The notes: generated by a model not told the origin, from the sequence alone. A DNA stretch of 33,624 nt from Deltaproteobacteria bacterium (GCA_021779135.1 JAJYBH010000024.1:1-33624); one strand, 5' to 3'; counted from the stretch's first letter, positions 20,572 to 28,359 are shown. Program-made: numbers and translations.

Positions 20572-20769
20572 ATGGCAAGCAAGCGCGGCATACGCCGAAA
20601 GCAATGCGGCAGAAAGACCCGTTATGAAAACCCGACGGCTGCTGCGGCTGCCATGCATTCACTCATCAGATCCGGAAGGAAGAATGGTGGTTTTCTCCAT
20701 ACCTATCCGTGCCGGTTTTGCGGCGGTTTCCACTTTGGCCATGCTCCCGTGTCCGGGGGCAGAGGATAA
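20572..20769 (+). CDS. Small basic zinc-finger-like protein
   Basis: 65 residues, with GGGGGAG upstream of the ATG. It is rich in Lys/Arg at the N-terminus (KRGIRRKQCGRKTRYE) and contains YPCRFCGGFHFGH near the C-terminus, a compact C-x2-C-x3-H-x2-H possible metal site. A longer overlapping frame (20510-20773) lacks these features and is taken as a shadow. Function unknown. Short basic proteins between gpF and gpG could bind DNA in the head. Confidence 0.65.
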   Translation: MASKRGIRRKQCGRKTRYENPTAAAAAMHSLIRSGRKNGGFLHTYPCRFCGGFHFGHAPVSGGRG

Positions 20770-20772
20770 CTG

Positions 20773-21363
20773 ATGGACGGCATGATAAAGGTAAGCGACA
20801 ACTTTGACGAAGGTGCCAGGCTCTTCGACCGCATCGCCCGCAAGGCCGGAAATACGGTTGGCTTGATGAAGGCCATCGCCGGGATCATGCATCACGAGGT
20901 GGAAGAGAACTTTGCCAACGAGGGCCGCCCCAACAAATGGAAGCCCCTGGCTCAGTCTACCATCCGCGCCCGACGCAAAAAGGGCAACTGGCCCGGCAAA
21001 ATCCTCCAGGTGCGCGGCCGATTGGCCACGTCCTTCCAGACTGATTATGACAACAACAAAGCGGTCTGCGGCACCAATGTGATCTACGCCGCCATCCAGC
21101 ACTTCGGCGGCACAACCAAACATGCCGCCCGCATGCGGATCTTGCACTTTGGTGACACCCACGCTGCCCGCATGGGCAAGGACCGCTATGGTCCTGGTCG
21201 GGCAACCCGCAGTTTCGCCAAGCCAGGCAAGGCAACCTTTGGCATGAAGGTGCCGGGTCACGCCTACAGCGCCACTATCCCGGCCCGGCCCATTCTTTAC
21301 ATCAGTCAGGGCGGTTTGCAGAAGATGCTCGACGCCGGCAAGGCTTGGCTGAGAAGTGCATGA
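20773..21363 (+). CDS. G: Virion morphogenesis protein (Mu gpG / phage_tail_S family)
   Basis: 196 residues. The N-terminus (LFDRIARKAGNTVGLMKAIA...EVEENFANEGRPNKWKPLAQ) and middle (ILQVRGRLATSF...VIYAAIQHFGG) are typical of the phage virion morphogenesis family, which includes Mu gpG and P2 gpS. It is involved in tail completion or head-tail joining. It is the last gene before a 390-base gene-free stretch with repeats, terminator 2 and late element 2. Confidence 0.92.
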   Translation: MDGMIKVSDNFDEGARLFDRIARKAGNTVGLMKAIAGIMHHEVEENFANEGRPNKWKPLAQSTIRARRKKGNWPGKILQVRGRLATSFQTDYDNNKAVCGTNVIYAAIQHFGGTTKHAARMRILHFGDTHAARMGKDRYGPGRATRSFAKPGKATFGMKVPGHAYSATIPARPILYISQGGLQKMLDAGKAWLRSA

Positions 21364-21365
21364 CC

Positions 21366-21430
21366 CTTCGACTCCGCTCAGGGCACATTGGTGGCTGAGC
21401 GGAGCATCCGGTGGCTGAGCGGAGTCGGAG
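21366..21430. repeat. REP-like repeat cluster after gpG
   Basis: CTTCGACTCCGCTCAG (21366-21381), a partial CTGAGCGGAG (21395-21404) and CTGAGCGGAGTCGGAG (21415-21430) can pair in alternative hairpins directly after the gpG stop. The next 159 bases, 21431-21589, contain no gene or motif I can support. Confidence 0.7.
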
Positions 21431-21589
21431 CGCGAAATTTGCCCTGTGAGGGCCGACAGATAACCAGAACGCCGTGCCCCCCGCAGTCGATTCTGTTCGC
21501 CCAGCACACGGAAGTTTAAAGACTGTTTTAACACGGTTCCAAAACTCATCGGCGCGTCAATTTTCAAACCCGGCTCAAAGACTCCCCGC

Positions 21590-21618
21590 TTGACATAAAT
21601 TCCCTGCCGTGTCATAAG
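21590..21618 (+). promoter_or_regulatory. Sigma70-like promoter just upstream of terminator 2
   Basis: TTGACA (21590-21595), 17-bp spacer, CATAAG (21613-21618). It resembles the pair before terminator 1 in spacing and in the following GGCGA. A transcript would begin at the base of the terminator stem, so productive output is doubtful without antitermination. Confidence 0.4.
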
Positions 21619-21625
21619 GCGAATG

Positions 21626-21679
21626 CTTCGACTTCGCTCAGCAGCCGTAACCCGGTAACTGAGCGGAGTCGAAGTTTTT
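21626..21679 (+). terminator. Intrinsic terminator 2 built from REP-like arms
   Basis: A 16-bp stem of CTTCGACTTCGCTCAG (21626-21641) with CTGAGCGGAGTCGAAG (21659-21674), including one T-G pair, a 17-base loop and T5 (21675-21679). It separates the terminase/portal unit from the capsid operon. Confidence 0.85.
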
Positions 21680-21680
21680 A

Positions 21681-21725
21681 TTTGAAGCCCTTCAAATAGA
21701 ATCCCGCCCCCATTGTCCGTAGGAT
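21681..21725 (+). promoter_or_regulatory. Late promoter element 2 (protease/capsid operon)
   Basis: TTTGAAGCCCTTCAAA (21681-21696), TAGAATC (21697-21703), and TAGGAT (21720-21725) 16 bp on as the possible -10. Its place upstream of the gpI-like gene mirrors the Mu late promoter PI. Confidence 0.75.
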
Positions 21726-21754
21726 GCTTTCCGAAGTACGCACCGGAGGCATCT

Positions 21755-22222
21755 ATGAAAGGCAATCCCGATATCATTTCCGCACTGAACGCCCGCATGG
21801 TTGACGAGCTGACCGCCATCGATCAGTACTCTGCACATTTGGCACGGGTAGCCGTCTGGCAATATCCTGGCCTGGTCGCCTACCTGGAAGAGCGTATCGC
21901 CGACGAAACCAAACACTTCAACACGTTGCGGGCCTGGATCGTTTTTCAGGGCGGCAGCCTTGCCACCGGAATCATCAACCGCGTTAATGTCGGCGCTGAT
22001 ATCAAACAGATGCATTTATTTGACCGCACCGCAGAAGAAACCGCCATCACCCTCTATCGCGACCTGGTGCAACTATGCATTCAGTTCAAGGATGCCGATA
22101 CACGCGCCGTGATTGAGGATATCCTGTCTGACGAAATAGACCACCTCCGCGATCTGGAAGCGCAGCTGATCCAGATTGAGCAGATGGGTATTCAAAACTA
22201 CCTGTCGGCCCGGCTGGCATAA
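21755..22222 (+). CDS. Bacterioferritin-like diiron protein
   Basis: 156 residues from ATG 21755 (GGAGGC 5 bases upstream), close to bacterioferritin (about 158). It opens MKGNPDIISALNARMVDELT, and the ferroxidase ligands fall at exact Bfr positions: E18, E51, H54, E94, E127 and H130. The tail IEQMGIQNYLSARL also matches. Position 52, Met in haem-binding bacterioferritin, is Thr here, so haem binding between subunits is unlikely. The expected activity is Fe(II) oxidation and storage or peroxide removal in a 24-mer. It is the first gene of a phage head operon, which is unusual; virion or infection-time roles are open. Confidence 0.92.
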   Translation: MKGNPDIISALNARMVDELTAIDQYSAHLARVAVWQYPGLVAYLEERIADETKHFNTLRAWIVFQGGSLATGIINRVNVGADIKQMHLFDRTAEETAITLYRDLVQLCIQFKDADTRAVIEDILSDEIDHLRDLEAQLIQIEQMGIQNYLSARLA

Positions 22223-22231
22223 GGAGCAACC

Positions 22232-23233
22232 ATGGCAAAGAAACTCGAAATATTTAAACCAGGCACTTTCACGGCGATGGACGGCACCGAATATACGTTT
22301 TCTGAAGCCGATGTGCGGACCACGGCCGCGGTTTATAATCCGGATCTGCATGAAGCGCAGTTGGTAGTCGGCCATCCCCGGCACAATGCGCCATCCTACG
22401 GCGGCGTAAAATCACTGGAATTCAGCGACGTGCTTTTAGCCGACCATCAGCGTGTTGACCCTGCCTTTGCTGAAATGGTCAATGCCGGGCGCTTTCCCAA
22501 AATTTCCGCCAGTTTTTATTCACCCAATTCTCCGAACAACCCGGTTCCCGGCACATTCTATTTGCGGCACGTCGGTTTTCTCGGCGCTATGGCTCCAGCG
22601 GTCAAAGGGCTCAAGACGGCCAGTTTCGCTGCCTTTGAAGAAGGCGTGATCGAATTTGGCGACTACGAGGACCGCGTCGTTGTCCGTATGTTCCGTAGCA
22701 TTAAAAACTATCTGATCGGGACCGTCGGGCAGGAGCAGGCCGATAAGGTTATCGACGAATACGATCTCACCTATCTCACGGAAGACGCCATGACACCGGA
22801 TCAGAAATGCGATCCGGAAGAGTTGTCCTATCACGAAAACGACAAAGGAGAAACTATGCTGACCCAGGCACAAATTGCAGAAAAAGAGGCCGATCTGACA
22901 CGCCGTGAAAATGCGTTGAAGGTCGAAGAAACAACCAAGAAACATGCCGGTAACCTGTCCTTTGCCGAAGGCTTGGTCAAAGAGGGCAAGCTGTTGGCCG
23001 CCAATAAGGCCGCCCTGGTAGGCGTGCTGGATTTCGCCGCCGGTGTCATCGAAGGCGACACCATCGAATTCGGCGAAGGTGACGGCAAAAAAAGCCTGTC
23101 TCCCCTGGATACGATCAAGACCCTGTTCGGTTCCATGCCCAAGGTGATCGAGTTCAGTGAATTCGATTTCAGTGAGGGCACAGAAAAGAAACTGCAGGCC
23201 GCGGCTACCATCGACGTTTCAAAATACGTTTAA
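22232..23233 (+). CDS. I: Prohead protease/scaffold (Mu gpI-like)
   Basis: 333 residues. The N-terminal two thirds match Mu gpI-type proteases (LVVGHPRHNAPSYGGVKSLE, and GRFPKISASFYSP, with the Ser of KISASFY the likely nucleophile and the H of VGHP a likely partner). The C-terminal part is charged and helical (QIAEKEADLTRRENALKVEE), the scaffold. The protease processes the scaffold during capsid maturation. An internal start at 22856 would produce the scaffold alone. AAGGAG precedes the ATG. Confidence 0.92.
   Translation: MAKKLEIFKPGTFTAMDGTEYTFSEADVRTTAAVYNPDLHEAQLVVGHPRHNAPSYGGVKSLEFSDVLLADHQRVDPAFAEMVNAGRFPKISASFYSPNSPNNPVPGTFYLRHVGFLGAMAPAVKGLKTASFAAFEEGVIEFGDYEDRVVVRMFRSIKNYLIGTVGQEQADKVIDEYDLTYLTEDAMTPDQKCDPEELSYHENDKGETMLTQAQIAEKEADLTRRENALKVEETTKKHAGNLSFAEGLVKEGKLLAANKAALVGVLDFAAGVIEGDTIEFGEGDGKKSLSPLDTIKTLFGSMPKVIEFSEFDFSEGTEKKLQAAATIDVSKYV
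22856..23233 (+). CDS. Z: Internal in-frame scaffold start (Mu gpZ-like)
   Basis: ATG 22856 is in the protease frame (codon 209) and has AAAGGAG 5 bases upstream, an ideal ribosome site in the middle of a gene. The 125-residue product begins MLTQAQIAEKEADLTRRENA and consists of the helical scaffold region. In Mu the scaffold Z is made the same way from within I. The internal ribosome site is visible; separate translation is inferred. Confidence 0.75.
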   Translation: MLTQAQIAEKEADLTRRENALKVEETTKKHAGNLSFAEGLVKEGKLLAANKAALVGVLDFAAGVIEGDTIEFGEGDGKKSLSPLDTIKTLFGSMPKVIEFSEFDFSEGTEKKLQAAATIDVSKYV

Positions 23234-23267
23234 GGCCAGTTAATAACCCATTGAAAAGGAGTCTCTC

Positions 23268-23627
23268 ATGACAATCCAAGGCAGAACCGCAGTATTCACC
23301 CGCGACGAACGTCGCGCCCAGAACCCGGCCGGGCACCCGCCGGTTGTAATTGGTGCCGCACTCAAAGTCAACGATGGCACCTATCTTCTGGGGCAGATCC
23401 TGAAGCGTGACGTCGATGGGATCACAATGGTCCGCGCGGCTGAAGGGGACACCTTCTGTGGTGTCCTGGACAGCACCGTCGATACAACCCAACAGGCATC
23501 CGGTAACGTGGTCATCCACGGCAGCGTGGTAGTTGGCAACCTGGTGATCGGAGCAGCTGGCGCCGAGGTCGCCCCTACCCAGGCCGCTCTGCTCAAACTC
23601 CAGACGGAAGGCATTTTCCCGGCGTAA
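23268..23627 (+). CDS. Head decoration protein (lambda gpD-like)
   Basis: 119 residues, AAAAGGAG before the ATG. It is beta-rich with little charge in the body: VVIGAALKVNDGTYLLGQIL, GDTFCGVLDSTVD, GNVVIHGSVVVGNLVIG. This fits the HDPD/lambda D decoration family that trimerises on the expanded capsid. Its place between protease/scaffold and major capsid protein supports this. Confidence 0.85.
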   Translation: MTIQGRTAVFTRDERRAQNPAGHPPVVIGAALKVNDGTYLLGQILKRDVDGITMVRAAEGDTFCGVLDSTVDTTQQASGNVVIHGSVVVGNLVIGAAGAEVAPTQAALLKLQTEGIFPA

Positions 23628-23662
23628 TCAGTCCACCACTTTATAGATAAGGAGTTCTCATC

Positions 23663-24688
23663 ATGGTAAACATTCGTAACCTCTTCACCCGCGATGCAAT
23701 CATCCAGTACCTGCAGATCCTCGGCCCCATGTTTCCGACCCGTGTTATGGACACGGTCTTTACCCGTCGTCCGCAGCAGCCCGGCCCCCTGATCGGCTCC
23801 GACATCATCAAGCAGTCGGTCAAGGCGATGCCTCTGGGTCGCCGTGGTTCCCGCTCCATCACCATCGGCGGCGCTGCCGGCCAGACCGAATTCTACGAGC
23901 CGTACCCGATTCACCCCGATATTTCCGTCACCGGTGCCGATCTGAACAACCTGCGCATGTTCATGCAGCAGGGTAACAGCCAGGAGTTGCTCAAAGTCTG
24001 GGCTCAGTCAAAAACCGAGATCCTTCGTCAGACCGTCCGCAATACCGCCGAGGCCATGTGCGCTACGACCCTTTCCGGAAAACTGCAGTGGCCGGTCCAG
24101 ATCGAAGGCGGCGGGTTTGAAACCTACGAGGTTGACTATGGCGCACCTCAGACACTGGCACCCGGCGAGTTCAAATATTGGGACGATCCCGCTACCAAAG
24201 TAGCTGACATCCTCAATATGTTCATCCTGATTCAGGTCCTGTTCCAGCGTTCGGGTATTGGCGGCCGGATGGCTTTCTGGGCAGGTAAGGACGCCTTCCT
24301 GACACTGTTTACTCTGGCCTCCAGGATCCTGACCTCGACAAAACTGCTCGTTGAAGCCGGTGTGTCGATGCAGCTGGGCGAGAACTTCGTCATGATCGGC
24401 AATAACAAAATCGAACTGGCTGCCGAAGAATATTGGAATCCCCAGACGGCAGCTTTCGTCCCGATCGTGCCGGTAGATACCTTCCAGGCCATTGCTCTGG
24501 ATGCCGGTCACCAGATGCCCTATGCCTCGATCGATGACCTGGACGGTGGTCTGCAGGCCATGCCGTTCTTCATCAAGCCGCTCAAGACCGATAACCCCAG
24601 TGGCTACAGCCTGATCGCTGAATCCAAACCTTTGCCGGTTGTCAATCCGCTCGGCCTGTTCCGGCTGCAGGTGCTGGCCCCGGTCTGA
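23663..24688 (+). CDS. Major capsid protein (phage E family)
   Basis: 341 residues; ribosome site AAGGAG. It reads as the lambda gpE-type HK97-fold family: NLFTRDAIIQYLQILGPMFP, RVMDTVF, then a central domain (FWAGKDAFLTLFTLASRI, followed by LTSTKL) and the C-terminal DGGLQAMPFFIKPLKTDNPS with a SLIAESKPLPVV strand. The pairing with a D-like decoration protein is the usual one for this family. It forms the icosahedral shell. Confidence 0.93.
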   Translation: MVNIRNLFTRDAIIQYLQILGPMFPTRVMDTVFTRRPQQPGPLIGSDIIKQSVKAMPLGRRGSRSITIGGAAGQTEFYEPYPIHPDISVTGADLNNLRMFMQQGNSQELLKVWAQSKTEILRQTVRNTAEAMCATTLSGKLQWPVQIEGGGFETYEVDYGAPQTLAPGEFKYWDDPATKVADILNMFILIQVLFQRSGIGGRMAFWAGKDAFLTLFTLASRILTSTKLLVEAGVSMQLGENFVMIGNNKIELAAEEYWNPQTAAFVPIVPVDTFQAIALDAGHQMPYASIDDLDGGLQAMPFFIKPLKTDNPSGYSLIAESKPLPVVNPLGLFRLQVLAPV

Positions 24689-24707
24689 TAACAGATAGTA
24701 TCCCTAC

Positions 24708-24729
24708 GGGCGGCCGTGGCTGGCCGCCC
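24708..24729. repeat. GC-rich hairpin after the capsid gene
   Basis: GGGCGGCC and GGCCGCCC with a 6-base loop, followed by TCATTGAT rather than a T-tract. It is likely a stabilising or attenuating hairpin between the abundant capsid message and the genes downstream. Confidence 0.6.
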
Positions 24730-24776
24730 TCATTGATACAAACACCCACATACGTTTGATACGAGGAGACCTACTC

Positions 24777-25214
24777 ATGAAAAAGCTATCTCTGATCAGT
24801 ATACTGGCCCTCTCGATACTGATAATCGCCGCCGCTGCTTTTGCCATCACCACCTACACGGTAAAGCCCGGTCAGCCGGTTTATGCAGATGGTGTGATTG
24901 TCCAGAATGCCACCGCTCCCGCACCTCTCAAGGCCGGTAACGTCTGTATCGTCAAAACCATCCATAATGCCGGCGACATTGCCACCTTCAATCTGTACAG
25001 CTCCAACAGCTGGTACCGTCAGGCCAATTGGCAAGCGGTCAAAAGCGCCGACGGCAGCGCATTCATCGTCCAGCGCAAACTGGGCAACAATACTACCGGC
25101 AGCGTGGGTGACCATGGCAGTCTGACCGTCAACCGGGAGTACAGTACCTACACTCTCTCGACGTTCGGGAATGCCACCAGCGCCTCAGTGACACTCTGTC
25201 AGGACCGCAATTAA
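24777..25214 (+). CDS. Exported protein between capsid and tail-completion genes
   Basis: 145 residues from ATG 24777 (GAGGAG upstream); an earlier in-frame ATG at 24756 lacks a ribosome site. The signal peptide is clear (KKLSLISILALSILIIAAAA, cleavage near AFA). The mature part is beta-rich and Ser/Thr/Asn-rich (TTYTVKPGQPVYADGVIVQN, YSSNSWYRQANW, YSTYTLSTFGNATSA). No family recognised. An exported protein in a virion operon is out of place; it might be a moron acting on the cell envelope or a surface protein. Confidence 0.7.
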   Translation: MKKLSLISILALSILIIAAAAFAITTYTVKPGQPVYADGVIVQNATAPAPLKAGNVCIVKTIHNAGDIATFNLYSSNSWYRQANWQAVKSADGSAFIVQRKLGNNTTGSVGDHGSLTVNREYSTYTLSTFGNATSASVTLCQDRN

Positions 25215-25215
25215 C

Positions 25216-25719
25216 ATGAGCTACAGCATCTTTGACGATATCCTGGGCGAGATCTCGCAGGACGTCCTGATCCAGCTGACGAATGACAGCTATACCGTCA
25301 TCACCGCTGACATGATCCAGCTGGCCATCAGCGCGGGAAATCTTTCAGCGTTGACCCCCGATGAGGTGCTGGCTGCCAATTTTGCGGCCGCGACTATCAA
25401 TAAGGTGCTGGAGCGTTCCTCGGCGCAGGTGGATGGCTATTGCAGCAACCTCTACGACGTGCCGTTTGATACTGTTACCTCGTTTTTGCGGTCGCTCGAT
25501 CTGGATATCGTTATTTATAACCTGTTTTCCCGCCGCGAAAACGTGCCGGAAAACCGATTGACCCGTTACAAAAACGCCGTCAAGTGCCTGGAAGGTATCG
25601 CCAGGGGCGATATCCAGCTGGGAGCCACCAAGACAGCGGCTCCGCAGAAGGGCCAAACGGTAGCTGTGTCACCTGCCATGGAGGAAATCTTCACCATGGA
25701 TCGGTTGAAAAACTACTGA
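25216..25719 (+). CDS. Head-tail joining protein (DUF1320, Mu gp36-like)
   Basis: 167 residues. The helical SAQVDGYCSNLYDVPFDTVT, then LRSLDLDIVIYNLFSRR..PENRLTRYKNAVKCLEGIARGD, is diagnostic for DUF1320, the gp36 family that forms part of the head-tail connector. The C-terminus is longer than the family core by about 15-20 residues (MEEIFTMDRLKNY). It ends in TGATG shared with the gp37-like gene. Confidence 0.92.
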   Translation: MSYSIFDDILGEISQDVLIQLTNDSYTVITADMIQLAISAGNLSALTPDEVLAANFAAATINKVLERSSAQVDGYCSNLYDVPFDTVTSFLRSLDLDIVIYNLFSRRENVPENRLTRYKNAVKCLEGIARGDIQLGATKTAAPQKGQTVAVSPAMEEIFTMDRLKNY

Positions 25720-26264
25720 TGGCACTTATCCCTCCGACACCGGTAACCAGTCCGACCGATATCGAGACCGCGATTGAGGCATGGCTGGTTGCCCAGATCG
25801 CAGCGTTCAAGACCGCCAAGCGCCAGCAGAATATGCGCTTTATCTTCACCGATCCGGCCGTAACCGTGGCGGTGTTTGACGGCAAGCTGGTACCGGCGGG
25901 CCGGATATCCTTCCGGGTCACCTGTCCGGTGCATGTAGAGCTGGCCATGACCAATGCCAAAAGTGAGGAAGCCCGCCGCGATGGCATCAACCCGCTGGTG
26001 TTTGGTGTCATCCAGGTATTGAGCCGCCAGCGTTTCGGACTGGCTATTACGGATCTGTTCCCCAAAGGGTTCAAGGACGTTACCAGCGAAGAGGATTTCA
26101 AGAATAATCGCATCGTCTACGATTTGGAGTTTGAAACCAGTTTCTACATCGAGATCGCCCCCGATGCCACCGAGACTGCGCTGCTGACCATCGGTCTGTC
26201 CTATTTCCTGCAGCCGGATGATGGTGTGGCCGACGCAACCGATACCATAAACTTTGCCCCCTGA
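25719..26264 (+). CDS. Tail-completion protein (DUF1834, Mu gp37-like)
   Basis: 181 residues from ATG 25719, chosen because it overlaps the preceding stop (TGATG); the frame is open upstream to 25584 without a signal. The sequence includes DIETAIEAWLVAQIAAFKTA and beta-rich FRVTCPVHVELAMTNAKSEE, then YDLEFETSFYIE, matching DUF1834. It is a tail terminator/completion protein. The ribosome site is weak, so reinitiation is likely. Confidence 0.88.
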   Translation: MALIPPTPVTSPTDIETAIEAWLVAQIAAFKTAKRQQNMRFIFTDPAVTVAVFDGKLVPAGRISFRVTCPVHVELAMTNAKSEEARRDGINPLVFGVIQVLSRQRFGLAITDLFPKGFKDVTSEEDFKNNRIVYDLEFETSFYIEIAPDATETALLTIGLSYFLQPDDGVADATDTINFAP

Positions 26265-26278
26265 AGGAGGGAACCCTG

Positions 26279-26476
26279 ATGATCGTACAAGCTGCGCCGG
26301 GGCTGAAATGCCCCATAGAAGGAAAACCCAGGGAGTATATCAACGACTCCGAACCTGTGCCGGTTGCAGATACCACATACTATCGCCGATTGGTAGACGA
26401 TGGATCTCTGGTGCTGGTCACAGCAGGCAAGTCGTCCGCCCCTAAAGCGGCCAAATCCGATGGAGGTGCAGCATGA
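26279..26476 (+). CDS. DUF2635 protein (Mu gp38-like)
   Basis: 65 residues, GAAGGAGGG before the ATG. The pattern PGLKCPIEGKPREYINDSEP followed by VPVADTTYYRRLVDDGSLVL is the DUF2635 signature. The C-terminus is Lys/Ala-rich. This small protein always precedes the sheath in Mu-like phages, and its role is unknown. ATGA overlap with the sheath gene. Confidence 0.9.
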   Translation: MIVQAAPGLKCPIEGKPREYINDSEPVPVADTTYYRRLVDDGSLVLVTAGKSSAPKAAKSDGGAA

Positions 26477-27900
26477 GTTCACCCAACGTAACGTTTTCAC
26501 AGATCCCGGCCGGGGTCCGCAAACCGGGGCAGTATCTTGAGTTCAATACCTCCAACGCCGTGTCTACCCTGCCGGCCAACGCGCAACGCATGCTGATCAT
26601 CGCCCAGCGCCTGGCTGCCGGTACCGTGGCGGCCCTGCTGCCGACCAAGGTATTCAGCTCTACCGATGCCGCTAATTATTTTGGTTCCGGCTCCATGGCT
26701 CACCTGATGGTCAGGACCGCTATCGCCGAGAACCCTTACCTGGACCTGACCGTCTGCGCCCTGGATGATGCCGGAGCAGGCGCAGCAGCGACGGGCACGA
26801 TTACCATCACCGGCCCTGCTACCGGCCCCGGTATTCTGGACCTGTACATAGGCAGTCGCCGGATCGAGATCGCCATTGCCAGCGCCGATGCGGCCACCGC
26901 CATCGCGGCCGCTCTTAATACCGCTATCGGCGCTATCCCTGACCTGCCGGTCACCGCCGGCGTGGCCCTGGGTGTGGTAACCCTCACTGCCCGCCATAAG
27001 GGGCTGGTGGGTAACCAGATCAGTCTGACTGCCACGGTCACCGCTGCCGGCGTCGCCGCTGCCGTGGTCGCCATGGCCGCCGGCGCTACCGATCCGGATA
27101 TTACCACCGCCCTGGCCAAGGTTTACGCCAGCCAGTACGACAAGATCGCCACCCCCTACAACGATCAGACCAGCCTGACTGCTCTGCGTACCCATCTGGA
27201 AAGCGTTGCCGGTCCCCTGGAACAGCGTCCCGGTTGCGGGGTGTATGCCATCACCGGTTCGCTGGCCTCGGCTACTACACTGGCTGGCCAGCTCAACGAA
27301 GGGCGGCTGGTTGGCGCGTTGCTGCGCGGCACCATTTCCCCGGCCTATGAGATCGCCGCTGCCCTGGCTGCCGTCTGGTGTCGAGAGCCCGATCCGGCCC
27401 GGCCGCTCAATACGCTGCCCCTGGTCACCATCGCACCGCCCGCTATCGATCAGCGCCTGTCACGCACCGAGCAGGAATCCTGCCTGGCCAACGGGGTCAC
27501 TCCGCTGGAGGTCGGCCCTGGTGAGATGGTGCAAATCGTGCGGCTGATCACCACCTATACTCTGAACCCGCAGGGGATCGCCGACGTGGCGCTCCTGGAT
27601 GCCACTACCATTACCAGCCTCGATTATACCCGGCTGGCGGTGCGTACCCGCATCGCCCTGCGCTTTCCCCGGTCCAAGATCAGCATCAAGGGTAAGACCC
27701 CGGAACGGGTGCGCGGCCAGATCCTGGACGTGCTCCACCAGCTGGAATCCCTGGAGATCCTGGATAATGTGGATGCCTACAAAGCGCAACTGATCGTTGA
27801 GAAGGACAGCCAGAACGTGGGCCAACTCAACGCCCGCATCCCGGCCAACGTAGTCCCCGGTCTGCACGTATTCGCCGCTGTAATTGATCTGTATCTCTAA
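26473..27900 (+). CDS. L: Contractile tail sheath (Mu gpL-like)
   Basis: 475 residues. It starts NVTFSQIPAGVRKPGQYLEF, typical of gpL. The middle (about 95-205) is an Ala/Gly/Thr-rich variable domain. The C-terminal conserved sheath domain (about 280-475) includes DYTRLAVRTRIALRFPRSKI, then IKGKTPERVRGQILDVLHQLESL, and ends in a strand suited to donor-strand exchange. It shows that the virion is a myovirus with contractile tail. Confidence 0.95.
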   Translation: MSSPNVTFSQIPAGVRKPGQYLEFNTSNAVSTLPANAQRMLIIAQRLAAGTVAALLPTKVFSSTDAANYFGSGSMAHLMVRTAIAENPYLDLTVCALDDAGAGAAATGTITITGPATGPGILDLYIGSRRIEIAIASADAATAIAAALNTAIGAIPDLPVTAGVALGVVTLTARHKGLVGNQISLTATVTAAGVAAAVVAMAAGATDPDITTALAKVYASQYDKIATPYNDQTSLTALRTHLESVAGPLEQRPGCGVYAITGSLASATTLAGQLNEGRLVGALLRGTISPAYEIAAALAAVWCREPDPARPLNTLPLVTIAPPAIDQRLSRTEQESCLANGVTPLEVGPGEMVQIVRLITTYTLNPQGIADVALLDATTITSLDYTRLAVRTRIALRFPRSKISIKGKTPERVRGQILDVLHQLESLEILDNVDAYKAQLIVEKDSQNVGQLNARIPANVVPGLHVFAAVIDLYL

Positions 27901-27923
27901 ATTCTAAAGCAACCCCCCTCAAT

Positions 27924-27970
27924 CCCCCCTTATCAGGGGGGAAGCAATGGCACTCCCCTGATAAGGGGAG
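27924..27970. repeat. Paired mirror hairpins between sheath and tube genes
   Basis: Hairpin one: CCCCCCT, loop TATC, AGGGGGG (27924-27941). Hairpin two: CTCCCCT, loop GATA, AGGGGAG (27953-27970). The two are reverse complements of each other in their 14-base cores, so they can also pair together. The 97-base gap otherwise holds only the tube gene's ribosome site. Confidence 0.7.
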
Positions 27971-27996
27971 CGGGGAGGGGTTAGGAGGTTTACACC

Positions 27997-28356
27997 ATGG
28001 AATATGTCCGCAAAGTCCTGCTGGAGATCAACGGCCAGGAGATCACAGATTTTAAAACGGTCACCGAGGGAGAACGGACCCTGCGCGTACCGGTCAAACT
28101 GATGAACAAAACCGGGTTCGCCAACGTTACCCAACGGCCCACCGTCCAGGTTGACTACATCATCCCCAAGTCCGCCCCGGAGTTTGACTTTGACTCGGTT
28201 GAAGACGGTACCCTGACCATCGATTATGATAACGGCACCCGCATTACTTACGGCGGCATCTGCACCGACAAAATCGGCTCGGTCAAATACGATGAGGATA
28301 ACGATGCCGTCAAGCAGATCGATTTTATCGTTACCGGCGGAAGGGTGGAGGAGTAA
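27997..28356 (+). CDS. M: Tail tube protein (Mu gpM-like)
   Basis: 119 residues, AGGAGG upstream of the ATG. It is all-beta: VRKVLLEINGQEITDFKTVT, RVPVKLMNKTGFANVTQRPT, GTLTIDYDNGTRITYGG, as in the Mu-type Tail_tube family. It forms the inner tube within the sheath. It follows the sheath as in Mu. Confidence 0.93.
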   Translation: MEYVRKVLLEINGQEITDFKTVTEGERTLRVPVKLMNKTGFANVTQRPTVQVDYIIPKSAPEFDFDSVEDGTLTIDYDNGTRITYGGICTDKIGSVKYDEDNDAVKQIDFIVTGGRVEE

Positions 28357-28359
28357 ACG

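Noticed and set aside
21458-21464. AGATAAC, identical to an integron inverse core
   Set aside because: No GTT core or folded arms follow, so it is not an attC site.
20659-21819. 386-codon minus-strand frame spanning gpG and the intergenic repeats
   Set aside because: It is antisense to gpG, the REP-like repeats and the late promoter element. The part over 21431-21589 reads somewhat protein-like, but without a start or family I cannot support it.
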